Shown here piece by piece: positions 42,587 through 50,679 of a DNA stretch of 64,000 bases. A program made the translations under genes and the position numbers. Every line of letters starts with the position of its first letter. Position 1 is the stretch's first letter. Source of the DNA: CAVXDY01 sp963721335. Its GTDB lineage: Bacteria > Actinomycetota > Thermoleophilia > Miltoncostaeales > Miltoncostaeaceae. Below the pieces are notes generated by a model, which saw only the letters and a list, made by a program, of their open reading frames with translations, was not told where the DNA came from and did not search any database. The stretch lies in the NCBI GenBank assembly GCA_963721335.1, contig CAVRIV010000008.1, forward strand, positions 868,001-932,000, read 5' to 3'.

Positions 42587-44725
42587 ATGGCCATGAGGGA
42601 CGACGACAAGCTGGTCCGCCAGCTCTCGCTGGTGGCGTTCCTGATGTCGCAGCAGCGCCCCGTGACGGCCGACGAGATCCACGAGGCCGTCGAGGGCTAT
42701 GGAGGCATGAGCGAGCAGGCGTTTCTGCGCCGGTTCTACGCCGACCGGGCCGAGATCGAGGCCATGGGCCTGCGGCTGGCGGTGGAGCGCCCGGGCGACG
42801 ACCCGTTCCAGGGCGACCTCTACGCTCTGCCGCCCGAGAACTACTACCTCCCCGAGCTCGACTTCGACCAGGCCGAGCTGTCGGCGCTGCAGACCTGCCT
42901 CTACCTGTTGGAGGGGCAGTTCGCCTACGCCGAGCCGCTGCGCCTGGCGCTTCAGCACCTCACCCTCGGCCGGCCGAGCCCGCTCGACGACCACGCCGCC
43001 CGCACCGTGTCGGTCAACCTGCTGGGCGGCGACTACTCGCCGGAGGTCGCGTCCCACCTCAGCAAGATCGAGTCGGCCATCAGCCGCCGGAAGACGATCC
43101 GCTTCACCTACTACTCGATCGGCCGCGACGAGCGCTCCGAGCGCGAGGTGGACCCCTACAGCCTCATCTACTCGGGCGGCAACTGGTACATGGTCGGCTA
43201 CGCGCACGAGCGGTCCGACACCCGCATCTTCCGGCTGTCGCGCATCGAGGGCCGGATCACGTTCCGGACCCGCGCCGAGCACGACTTCCCGGCTCCGCAC
43301 GACTTCGACCTCTCGCGCTACCGCGATCGCGCGCCGTGGCAGCTCGAGGAGTCGCCCCACACCGCCACCGTCTCCCTCACCCCCACCATCGCCTGGTGGG
43401 TGGAGCAGATGTTCGGCGACTACGGCGAGACCTCCATCGGAGCCGACGGCTCCGGCATCTACACCACCACCTACGGCAACCGCGACCAGCTCGTGGCCTG
43501 GATCCTGGGCCTCGGCGCCGAGGCCCGGGTCGAGGAGCCCGCCGACCTGCGCGACGCGGTCGTGGCCGCGCTGGAGGTGATCGCCGAGCGGCACCAGGTC
43601 GACGGGGGGCGCTCGACGCCGTCCGCCCCGCCGGCGGCGGCCTCCGAGCGCGCCGACGCCGCCGAGCAGGCCTCCTCCGGCCCGCAGGCCCCCGAGCGCG
43701 TGGTGCCGGCCGAGCGCTTCGCCCGCCTGCTCGCCCTGATGACCCGGCTCCTGGCCGCCTGCGGCGAGTCGGCCGAGGCCCAGATCCCGATCGCCGAGCT
43801 CCGCGCCTCGCTCAACCTCGACAAGAAGATCCTCGAGGACGACATCGGGCTCCTCAATCTCATCAACTTCGGCGGCGGCTGCTACGCGCTCTACGCGCAG
43901 GTGGACGGCGACACCGTGGTCGTGCAGAAGGAGACGTACGGCGACAACTTCTCCCGCCCGGCCCGGCTCTCACCGCTCGAGGCCAAGGCGCTCCTGTGGG
44001 CCCTCGAGTTCATCGGCGACCGGCTGCCCATCGAGGCCGGCGGCTCGCTCAGCTCGGTGCGCCAGAAGCTCGAGGCCGTGATGGACCAGGACACGCTTCC
44101 CACGGTCGAGCTCGGCCGCACCCAGGTCGCCAACTCCGGGGTCGCCGCGGTCATGGGCCACGCGATCCGCGAGGACCTCCTGCTCGAGATCGAGTACTGG
44201 ACCGAGTCGCGCGGTGCCATCACCCGCCGCACCATCGAGCCGCACCTGCTCGTGAACGCCCGGGACGCCTGGTACGTGGTCGCCCATTGCCGGCGCGCCG
44301 GAGGCCAGCGCACCTTCCGGCTCGACCGGATCCGCAGCGCCCTGCTGCTCGAGGAGCACTTCGAGCGGCGCCCGGAGATCACGAGCACCGGGCCCTACAT
44401 GCCGTGGGGCGCGCGGCCGGACCCGGCGGGCACCGTGGCCCAGAGCGCGTCGGTGTGGTGCAGCCCCTCCCAGGCCCGGTGGATGCTCGAGAAGCACGCC
44501 TCGCGCGAGCGGTTCGCCGACGGCTCGGTGCTGGTGGAGATCCCCTACGCCAGCGAGGACTGGCTGGTGAAGGAGCTCCTCAAGTACCAGGGCGAGGCGG
44601 TGCTCTTCGAGCCGGTCGCCCTGCGGCGCACGGTGACCGACCTCGCCGAGCAGGTCCTCGGGCGCTACAGCGCCGACGCGGACCGGCCGAGCGGCGGCCG
44701 TCGCCGGAGGGCGCCGACCCGCTAG
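42587..44725 (+). CDS. pafBC: Fused PafB-PafC WYL-domain transcriptional regulator
   Basis: 712 residues containing two similar halves, each with an N-terminal winged helix (LVRQLSLVAFLMSQQRPVTADE; FARLLALMTRLLAACGES) and a WYL domain (IRFTYYSIGRDERSEREVDP, SGGNWYMVGYAHERSDTRIFRLSRI; EIEYWTESRGAITRRTIEP, LLVNARDAWYVVAHC). In mycobacteria PafB and PafC are separate and form a heterodimer that activates the RecA-independent DNA-damage response; the fusion is known in other actinobacteria. The stop TAG at 44723-44725 lies in a CTAG palindrome once shared with dprA. Confidence 0.88.
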   Translation: MAMRDDDKLVRQLSLVAFLMSQQRPVTADEIHEAVEGYGGMSEQAFLRRFYADRAEIEAMGLRLAVERPGDDPFQGDLYALPPENYYLPELDFDQAELSALQTCLYLLEGQFAYAEPLRLALQHLTLGRPSPLDDHAARTVSVNLLGGDYSPEVASHLSKIESAISRRKTIRFTYYSIGRDERSEREVDPYSLIYSGGNWYMVGYAHERSDTRIFRLSRIEGRITFRTRAEHDFPAPHDFDLSRYRDRAPWQLEESPHTATVSLTPTIAWWVEQMFGDYGETSIGADGSGIYTTTYGNRDQLVAWILGLGAEARVEEPADLRDAVVAALEVIAERHQVDGGRSTPSAPPAAASERADAAEQASSGPQAPERVVPAERFARLLALMTRLLAACGESAEAQIPIAELRASLNLDKKILEDDIGLLNLINFGGGCYALYAQVDGDTVVVQKETYGDNFSRPARLSPLEAKALLWALEFIGDRLPIEAGGSLSSVRQKLEAVMDQDTLPTVELGRTQVANSGVAAVMGHAIREDLLLEIEYWTESRGAITRRTIEPHLLVNARDAWYVVAHCRRAGGQRTFRLDRIRSALLLEEHFERRPEITSTGPYMPWGARPDPAGTVAQSASVWCSPSQARWMLEKHASRERFADGSVLVEIPYASEDWLVKELLKYQGEAVLFEPVALRRTVTDLAEQVLGRYSADADRPSGGRRRRAPTR

Positions 44726-44729
44726 CGCC

Positions 44730-44760
44730 GCTCGCGCGCCCGGGGCGCCGGCGCCGCCCA
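44730..44760. repeat. 31-bp direct repeat, left copy (orphaned dprA 3' end)
   Basis: Identical over 31 bp to 46022-46052. Read on the minus strand it encodes the last residues of the DprA protein (WAAPAPRARE) and, continuing past the repeat, CGG CGC TAG. The stop falls at 44722-44724 and shares a CTAG with the pafBC stop. This is best explained as the original end of dprA, separated from the gene by the cassette. Confidence 0.85.
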
Positions 44761-44796
44761 TCTCACGTAGACGAGTCGTGGGCTTGCGCTCGGCTG

Positions 44797-45396
44797 CTAT
44801 GCCGCAAGTGCGTCGGGCGGAGCCGGGTCCGCGTCGGCGAGGCCGCGCATCGCGTAGCGGATCGACCAGACCATCAGCGCGAGCATCGCCGGTGCCCCTG
44901 TCAGGAAGACGACGAGGACGAAGCTCTCGAGGCTGCCGTTCAGGAGGACCGCGAGCCGAATCCCACTCCGCGCGAAGAAGTACGCGCCCCACACGAGCGA
45001 CTCGACGTCGAAGACGCGCTTGAACGGCTCGGTCTCGCGGAACCAGTGTGGAAACGGGTACCAGGCGCACGCGAGCGCACCGGCCAGCGGCCGGCGCATC
45101 GGCACCGAGACGAGGAACGCGAGGCCCCAGGCGGCGGTCAGCAGAACCGGCTGCGCGAGGTAGACGGTCGTGCTGTGTGAGACGAGCCCGACCACGGACT
45201 GCACCACGACGAAGCCGAGCGAGAGCCGAACGAGCAACGCGTCGCGGCCCGCGCGCCGCTCGAAGAGGTAGACGAGCGCGGAGACGGCGGCCGAGGCGCC
45301 GATCCCCGCGGCCAGCCCGCCCAGGCGGAGCCCGACGTAGAAGGCTCCGAGCGGGAGGAAGCCTTCTCGGAGAAACCCGGGCAGCCCCGTTCGCAC
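44797..45396 (-). CDS. DUF3159/VC0807-like integral membrane protein
   Basis: About 199 residues with five or six membrane helices (FLREGFLPLGAFYVGLRLG, GIGASAAVSALVYLFERRAG, LGFVVVQSVVGLVSHST and so on), and a conserved WYPFPHWFRETEPFKRVFD segment typical of VC0807/DUF3159 proteins. GTG 45396 is the first normal start; a CTG at 45438, overlapping the padR stop, would add 14 residues and give direct coupling. It is probably the target or effector of the adjacent PadR regulator. Function unknown. Confidence 0.78.
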   Translation of the reverse strand: MRTGLPGFLREGFLPLGAFYVGLRLGGLAAGIGASAAVSALVYLFERRAGRDALLVRLSLGFVVVQSVVGLVSHSTTVYLAQPVLLTAAWGLAFLVSVPMRRPLAGALACAWYPFPHWFRETEPFKRVFDVESLVWGAYFFARSGIRLAVLLNGSLESFVLVVFLTGAPAMLALMVWSIRYAMRGLADADPAPPDALAA

Positions 45397-45434
45397 GATG
45401 CCGAAGAAGCTCGGCGCGGTGAGAGAGCGGCGCC

Positions 45435-45968
45435 TCAGGCTGCCTTCTGGGCGCGCAGCCGCTCGAGCTGCTCCTCGCACCATCGTGCTCCCCACTCGTT
45501 GAAGTCGATTCCCCAGCGCAGGACGAGATCGACGAAGGTCGGGTCCGGGCCGCCCGGCAGAGCCTCGATCGCGTGGAGGATCTCCAGGTACGCCTCGTGC
45601 CCGCGCTTGCGGCCTTCGAGCAGTTGCAGCGCCTCCTCGAGCGGCAGAGCGTCGGCGAAGAAGAGGCGCAGCAGTGACTCGTCGCGGAGCTCGATCGTCA
45701 CGATCTCGCTGCGCATCCACTCGACGAGCGCTTCGCGCCCCGCGGGCGTCAGCGTGTAGACGCGCCGGCTGCGGCCGCCGTTCGGGCGGTCCTTGCCCTC
45801 GACGAGGCCCTCCTGCTCCAACCGCTTGAGCTCGGGGTAGATCTGGCCGTAGCTCGCGGCCCAGAAGAAGCGTGTCGAGCGGTCAACGACGGTCTTGATG
45901 TCGTATCCGGAGCGTGGCGCCAGTGCCAGGAGCCCGAGCACCACCGGAGTGACCGCGGTCGTCTTCAT
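45435..45968 (-). CDS. PadR-family transcriptional regulator
   Basis: 177 residues. The winged helix at residues 5-80 (LGLLALAPRSGYDIKTVVDR, FFWAASYGQIYPELKRLEQE) is followed by a C-terminal helical dimerisation domain (LEEALQLLEGRKRGHEAYLE). The start ATG 45968 has no Shine-Dalgarno but is preceded by a TATAGC box about 10 nt upstream, so a leaderless message is likely. Iterated GATATA motifs overlapping the start suggest autorepression. It is the first gene of the cassette. Confidence 0.88.
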   Translation of the reverse strand: MKTTAVTPVVLGLLALAPRSGYDIKTVVDRSTRFFWAASYGQIYPELKRLEQEGLVEGKDRPNGGRSRRVYTLTPAGREALVEWMRSEIVTIELRDESLLRLFFADALPLEEALQLLEGRKRGHEAYLEILHAIEALPGGPDPTFVDLVLRWGIDFNEWGARWCEEQLERLRAQKAA

Positions 45969-45999
45969 ATATCGTGACGCTATATCTGTGCGCTATATC
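45968..45999 (-). promoter_or_regulatory. GATATA iterons over the padR promoter and start codon
   Basis: On the minus strand GATATA occurs three times at exact 13-bp intervals (45999-45994, 45986-45981, 45973-45968), twice within GATATAGCG. The last copy overlaps the ATG. The middle copy also provides a plausible -10 box for a leaderless transcript. Arrays in this position fit cooperative PadR binding. Confidence 0.6.
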
Positions 46000-46001
46000 A
46001 G

Positions 46002-47144
46002 TCAAGCGCTCCTCTCGGGCTGCTCGCGCGCCCGGGGCGCCGGCGCCGCCCAGAAGCGCTGCGCCTCCCCGCGGACGACCAGGCCCTCCACCTCGAGCAT
46101 CGCGAGCGCGCCGGCCACCTCCGCCGGCCCCTCCCCGAGCTCTGCCGCCAGCCGGTCGGCGTCCATCGGCTCGCGCTGCAGAAGCTCGTGGATCGCGCCC
46201 GCGAGCCCTCCCGGCACCGCCCGCGCCGCTGCCGAGGTCTCCTCCCGCCACGGTGCCCGCGGGAGCTCGAAGACCACGTCGGCGGCGTCCTCGAGCAGGC
46301 CGGCTCCGGCCCGCAGGAGCCCGTTGCACCCCTCGGACGCCGCCGACCCCGGCCATCCCGGCACCGCGAGCACCGGCCGCCCCAGCTCCAGGCCGAAGTC
46401 GGCCGTGATGAGCGCTCCTGAGCGCCGGCCCGCCTCGATGACGGCGACCGCCTGGGCCAGCCCGGCCACCACGCGGTTGCGCGCCGGAAACCGCCACGGT
46501 GCGGGTGGGGTGCCGGGCCAGTACTCGGAGACCAGCATCCCCGACGCCGCGATCCGCGCCGCCAGCAGCCGGTTGCGGCGCGGATAGGGCACGTCCACCC
46601 CGCATCCGAGCACCGCGACCGTGACGCCGCCCGCCGCCAGCGCCCCCTCGTGGGCCGCGGCGTCGATGCCGTGGGCGAGGCCGCTCACGACGACGGCGCC
46701 GCGATCGGCCAGGCCGCCGGCCACCTCGCGAGCGAGAGCGCGGCCCGCCGCGGTCGCCCGGCGGCTGCCCACGATCGCCACGACCGGGCCGTCACCGAGG
46801 CACGCGAGCGCCTCGTCCACCCGGCCGGTGAGAAAGAGCCCGAACGGCGGGTCGTGCAGCTCGGCCAGGCTGTCGGGGTAGTCGGCGTCCTCCGGCGAGC
46901 GGTGGACGATCCCGGCGTCGGCGAGCCGTCGCGCCTGCGCGGCCGCGTCGAACCCCCGCCGGGCCCGGTGGGCCCGCTCCAGGTCGGCCCCGCCGAGGCG
47001 CAGGGCCCGTCCCAGCGCGTCGCGGCCGCATCGCCACAGGGCCCGCGGCCCGCCGGCGGCCCGCGCCGCCCGCTGCAGGTCGCGCCCGAGGACGTGCGCG
47101 AGCCAGGCGAGCCCCAGCGGCCAGTCGGGCGGCGGCCCGGTCAC
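46002..47144 (-). CDS. dprA: DNA-processing protein DprA
   Basis: 380 residues. The Rossmann-like core has VVAIVGSRRATAAGRALARE, VSGLAHGIDAAAHEGAL and TVAVLGCGVDVPYP, then RNRVVAGLAQAVAVIEAG and a C-terminal winged helix (DRLAAELGEGPAEVAGALAM). It loads RecA on incoming single-stranded DNA during transformation. It overlaps comM by 4 nt. The C-terminal six residues come from the inserted cassette; the ancestral end is at 44722. Confidence 0.92.
   Translation of the reverse strand: MTGPPPDWPLGLAWLAHVLGRDLQRAARAAGGPRALWRCGRDALGRALRLGGADLERAHRARRGFDAAAQARRLADAGIVHRSPEDADYPDSLAELHDPPFGLFLTGRVDEALACLGDGPVVAIVGSRRATAAGRALAREVAGGLADRGAVVVSGLAHGIDAAAHEGALAAGGVTVAVLGCGVDVPYPRRNRLLAARIAASGMLVSEYWPGTPPAPWRFPARNRVVAGLAQAVAVIEAGRRSGALITADFGLELGRPVLAVPGWPGSAASEGCNGLLRAGAGLLEDAADVVFELPRAPWREETSAAARAVPGGLAGAIHELLQREPMDADRLAAELGEGPAEVAGALAMLEVEGLVVRGEAQRFWAAPAPRAREQPERSA
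46022..46052. repeat. 31-bp direct repeat, right copy (inside dprA)
   Basis: Exact match to 44730-44760. It lies within the last codons of dprA; beyond it the reading frame continues into cassette-derived sequence adding QPERSA before a new stop at 46002. Confidence 0.85.
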
Positions 47145-48673
47145 GCGGCCGCACCGGTGACGACCGGCTGCTCGCGGTAGCCGAGCGCCTCGGCCAGGTG
47201 GTCGGAGGCCACCCGCTCCTCGCCGGCGAGGTCGGCCACGGTCCGCGCGACCCGCAGGAGCCGGTCATGGGCGCGCGCCGAGAGCCCGAGGCGGTCCACC
47301 GCCCGGCCGAGGAGCTCGCGGGCGGGGCCGTCGAGGGCCGCCACCCTCCGGGCCTCGGCCGGCGCCAGCTCGGAGTTCGGACCGGCCTGCCCGCGCGCCC
47401 GCGCCCGAGCCCGCGCGGCCGCCACCCGCTCCCGGACCACGGCGCTCGGCTCCCCGGCCGCGCGCCCCAGCAGCTCGTCGCGCGCAAGGCGCGGGACCTC
47501 GACGTGCAGGTCGATGCGATCGGCGACGGGCCCCGACAGCCGCGCCCGATAGGCCTCGGCCCGGCCGGGCGGGCAGACGCACCGGCGGACCGGATCGCCG
47601 TCGAAGCCGCAGGGGCACGGGTTGCCCGCGCAGACCAGCAGCGGGCGCGCCGGGAAGCGGGCGCTCATCATCGCCCGGGTCACATCGATGCGACCCTCCT
47701 CGAGGGGCTGGCGCAAGGCGTCGAGCGCCGAGGGGGCGAAGGCGCAGACCTCGTCGAGGAAGAGGACGCCGTGGTGGGCGAGGCTCACCTCGCCGGGGCG
47801 CGGCAGCCGGCCGCCGCCCACCAGGCCGGCGGCCGAGACCGTGTGGTGGGGCGCGCGGAACGGCCGCCGCGCCACGAGCGGGCACCCGGCGTCGAGCAGG
47901 CCGGCCACCGAGTGGATGCGTGTGACGGCGATCGCCTCGTCGATGGACAGCGGGGGAAGGATCCCCGGCAGGCGGCGCGCGAGCATGGTCTTCCCGGCTC
48001 CCGGCGGACCGGTCATGAGCATCGAGTGGCCGCCCGCCGCGGCGACCTCGAGCGCCCGCCGCGCCGCCCCCTGGCCGCGCACCTCGGCCAGGTCCGGGCC
48101 CACCGCGCCGGCGCTGGCCGCCAGCACGGCCTCCACGTCGAGGCGCGGCAGGTCGCTCTGGACGCGCCCCTCCAGCAGATCGACGGCCGCGCGGAGGGTG
48201 GCCGGCCCGAGCACCTCGAGCCCCGGGACGAGCCCCGCCTCGGCGGCGTTGCCCCGCGGGACGACCAGCCGCCGCCATCCGGCACGAGCCGCGTGCTCGG
48301 CCATGGCGAGCGCACCCGCCACCGGCCGCAGGGATCCGTCGAGGGCGAGCTCCCCGACCGCGCCGGCGCCCGCGAGAGCCGCGGCGGCCATCTGCCCGGA
48401 GGCGGCCAGGGTCGCCAGCGCGAGCGGCAGGTCGTACTGGGGCCCGGCCTTGCGGAGGTCGGCGGGCGCCAGGTTGGCCACGATCCGCCGGGCCGGCACG
48501 GCGAACGCCTGGTTCGCGAGCCCGGAGCGCACCCGCTCACGCGCCTCCTGAACCGCCGCGTCGGGCAGCCCGACCACCGAGAACGCCGGGAGGCCCGCCC
48601 GGAGGTCGACCTCGACCTCCACCGTGGAGGTCTCGAGTCCGAGGACCGCAGGGCTGAGCATGTGGGCGACCAC
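47141..48673 (-). CDS. comM: ComM/YifB AAA+ Mg-chelatase-like helicase
   Basis: About 510 residues. N-terminal Lon-like S5 domain (VEVDLRAGLPAFSVVGLPDA; NLAPADLRKAGPQYDLPLAL), AAA+ core with GPPGAGKTMLARR and HHGVLFLDEVCAF, and cysteine clusters CAGNPCPCGF and RRCVCPP. ComM drives branch migration in natural transformation; pairing with dprA supports a DNA-uptake module, though uptake genes are not in view. The start is uncertain: GTG 48673 or ATG 48661. Confidence 0.9.
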   Translation of the reverse strand: MVAHMLSPAVLGLETSTVEVEVDLRAGLPAFSVVGLPDAAVQEARERVRSGLANQAFAVPARRIVANLAPADLRKAGPQYDLPLALATLAASGQMAAAALAGAGAVGELALDGSLRPVAGALAMAEHAARAGWRRLVVPRGNAAEAGLVPGLEVLGPATLRAAVDLLEGRVQSDLPRLDVEAVLAASAGAVGPDLAEVRGQGAARRALEVAAAGGHSMLMTGPPGAGKTMLARRLPGILPPLSIDEAIAVTRIHSVAGLLDAGCPLVARRPFRAPHHTVSAAGLVGGGRLPRPGEVSLAHHGVLFLDEVCAFAPSALDALRQPLEEGRIDVTRAMMSARFPARPLLVCAGNPCPCGFDGDPVRRCVCPPGRAEAYRARLSGPVADRIDLHVEVPRLARDELLGRAAGEPSAVVRERVAAARARARARGQAGPNSELAPAEARRVAALDGPARELLGRAVDRLGLSARAHDRLLRVARTVADLAGEERVASDHLAEALGYREQPVVTGAAA

Positions 48674-48800
48674 GGCGCGGAGGCTCGCACCGAGGCGGCG
48701 CGCGGATCCCCGCGGGATCGTGCCGAACCGGAGTCGGCCGTGTGACGACCCCGTGGACGGGGACGTCCTAACCTTGGGAGAGATCAGCGAGAGGAGCGCC

Positions 48801-49136
48801 GTGCAGCTCGACCACATCGCCCAGCAGGTCCCCGACATCGCCGAGGCCGTGGAGTGGCAGCGTCGCACCGTCCCGGGCACGACGGTCATCCACCAGGACC
48901 CCACCTGGGCGCTCGTGGAGTCGGGCGGCGCGAAGCTCGCGTTCGTGCTGCCCGACCAGCACCCGAGCCACGTCGCGTTCCGGGTCGACGACGATGAGCT
49001 CGAGCGCCTGGCCGCCGAGCACGGCGTCGCCATCGCCACCCACCGGGACGCCACCCGCAGCATCTACCTCGCCGGCCCCGGCGCCCTGCAGACCGAGATC
49101 ATCGCCTACCCCGACCAGGCGGACGGCGCCTCGTGA
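48801..49136 (+). CDS. Glyoxalase/VOC-fold protein
   Basis: 111 residues from GTG 48801 with GAGAGGAG upstream. The opening QLDHIAQQVPDIAEAVEWQR, the LVESGGAKLAFVLPDQHPSH strand and IYLAGPGALQTEIIAY form one VOC half-domain with H and E metal-ligand candidates. Substrate unknown. It overlaps the following gene by 4 nt and is divergent from comM. Confidence 0.78.
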   Translation: MQLDHIAQQVPDIAEAVEWQRRTVPGTTVIHQDPTWALVESGGAKLAFVLPDQHPSHVAFRVDDDELERLAAEHGVAIATHRDATRSIYLAGPGALQTEIIAYPDQADGAS

Positions 49137-50185
49137 GCACCTACACGCGGGTGGCGGGCCTGCCGCTGCGGGTCGAGGGCTACTCGCTCGAGGTCCTCGC
49201 GCTCGAGCTCACCCCCGAGTTCCGCCGCCTCACCACCGTGATCCACCTGCACGGGGGCGGCGAGGAGGGCGTCGGGGAGGACGTCTGCTACGACGAGGTC
49301 GAGCACACGTCCCAGGCCGAGGCGGGCCCGGTGCTCCCGCTGTCCGGTGAGTTCGATCTCGACGGGTTCTCCCGTCACCTGGGTGGCCTGAACCTCTTCC
49401 ACGCGGGTGCGCCGCTCCGCCCGATGTATCTCGACTACCGGCGGTGGGCCTTCGAGAGCGCCGCCCTCGACCTCGCCCTCCGACAGGCCGGGGCGGGCCT
49501 CGCGGACGCGCTGGAGCGGACTCCGCGGCCGGTCCGCTTCGTGGTCTCCGGCCGCCTGGACGAGCCGCCGAGCACGGCCTGGGTCGTCAACCGGCTGGCC
49601 CGGGAGCCGAGCCTGCGCTTCAAGCTCGACCCGACCGATGACTGGCCGGACGAGCTGATGGCCGAGCTGGCGGCTCTCGGCGCGATCGACACCCTCGACA
49701 TGAAGGGCCAGTACGAGGATGTGCCCTTCGGGGTCCCGGAGAATCCGGAGACCTACGCGCGCGTGCTCGCGCGCTTCCCCGACGCCTGGATCGAGGATCC
49801 GGGCTCCTCGCCCGAGATCAAGGCGGTCCTGGCCGGCCACGAGCACCGGGTGACCTGGGACGCGCCGATCCACTCGGTCGCCGACGTCCAGGCCCTCGAG
49901 TGGACCCCTCGCATGATCAACGTGAAGCCCTCGCGCTTCGGTCCGCTGAGCCGCCTGTTCGAGACCTACGACCACCTCGCGGCGCACGGGATCGGCGTCT
50001 ACGGCGGTGGGCAGACCGAGCTGGGCCCGGGCCGTGGCCAGATCCAGTACCTGGCGTCGCTCTTCCACCCGGACTCGCCCAACGACACCGCCCCCTCGGG
50101 CTACAACGAGCCGGTCCCGCCGCCGGACCTCCCCGGCACCCCGCTGCCGGTGGCGGCCTCGCGCGTCGGCTTTCGCTGGGGCTGA
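49133..50185 (+). CDS. Enolase-superfamily-like enzyme
   Basis: 350 residues. The barrel positions expected for the enolase superfamily can be traced: FKLD (second strand), TLDMKG (Asp, third), WIEDPG (Glu, fourth), VTWDAP (Asp, fifth) and INVKPS (Lys, sixth). The likely metal ligands are therefore D, E, D with flanking lysines. Substrate unknown. It is coupled to the VOC gene, suggesting action on the same metabolite. A non-enolase TIM barrel cannot be excluded. Confidence 0.65.
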   Translation: MSTYTRVAGLPLRVEGYSLEVLALELTPEFRRLTTVIHLHGGGEEGVGEDVCYDEVEHTSQAEAGPVLPLSGEFDLDGFSRHLGGLNLFHAGAPLRPMYLDYRRWAFESAALDLALRQAGAGLADALERTPRPVRFVVSGRLDEPPSTAWVVNRLAREPSLRFKLDPTDDWPDELMAELAALGAIDTLDMKGQYEDVPFGVPENPETYARVLARFPDAWIEDPGSSPEIKAVLAGHEHRVTWDAPIHSVADVQALEWTPRMINVKPSRFGPLSRLFETYDHLAAHGIGVYGGGQTELGPGRGQIQYLASLFHPDSPNDTAPSGYNEPVPPPDLPGTPLPVAASRVGFRWG

Positions 50186-50299
50186 GGGCAGGGGGCTCGC
50201 GGTCGCCGGCCGGCGCGCGCCGGCCGGCACGAAGGCGCGCGCGGGCTGAGGCCATCGCGCGTCGCTCCGTCACAGGGCGCCGGCGCAGGATGCGCGACC

Positions 50300-50659
50300 A
50301 TGGGACGTGACTACGAGGAGGGCCGCCGCGGAGAGGCGGCCGCCTCCCGGCACCTGCGGCGGCGGGGCTGGACGATCCTCGCCTCGCGGCACCGCGCAGC
50401 CGGAGGTGAGCTGGACCTGGTGGCGGCGCGCGGCGACGTCGTGGCCTTCTGCGAGGTGAAGGCGCGGGGTGACCGGGCGGCGCTCACCGAGCCGGTCACG
50501 GCCGCCCAGCGGGACCGGATTCGCCGAGCGGCCGAGGCGTACCTCGCGACCCGCCCCGAGCTCGCCGGCCGCACGGTGCGGCTCGACCTTCTCGCGGTCC
50601 GCCTGGGCCGCTTCCGCGCCCGCGTGCGCCACCTGCGAGGCGCGGTCGGCGAGTCGTGA
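50300..50659 (+). CDS. yraN: YraN/UPF0102 nuclease-like protein
   Basis: 119 residues. The Holliday-resolvase-like pattern GRRGEAAASRHLRRRGWTIL, GGELDLVAARGDVVAFCEVK and PVTAAQRDRIRRAAEAYLA carries the D-x(n)-E-x-K catalytic residues of the restriction-endonuclease fold. It is often found between rnhB and dprA/comM, as here. It is convergent with rnhB, with 20 bp between the stops. Confidence 0.9.
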   Translation: MGRDYEEGRRGEAAASRHLRRRGWTILASRHRAAGGELDLVAARGDVVAFCEVKARGDRAALTEPVTAAQRDRIRRAAEAYLATRPELAGRTVRLDLLAVRLGRFRARVRHLRGAVGES

Positions 50660-50679
50660 CCGTGCCCCGCGCCCGCCCG

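Larger units (their letters stand above)
44761..46021. mobile_element. PadR/membrane-protein cassette inserted at the 3' end of dprA
   Basis: About 1.26 kb bounded by the 31-bp direct repeat. It holds two genes, a DUF3159/VC0807-like membrane protein and a PadR regulator, both on the minus strand, plus an AT-rich promoter. By eye it is less GC-rich than its flanks. There is no transposase, integrase or terminal inverted repeat. The repeat is long for a transposon target duplication and resembles the attachment core of gene-end integration, or a product of homologous recombination. Confidence 0.7.

Noticed and set aside
45968..45999. GATATA iterons as a replication origin or plasmid iteron array
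   Set aside because: Only three units, directly over a regulator's start codon, and no replication gene nearby.
44730..46052. The PadR cassette as a classical insertion sequence
   Set aside because: No transposase, no terminal inverted repeats, and a 31-bp duplication is far longer than usual target duplications.
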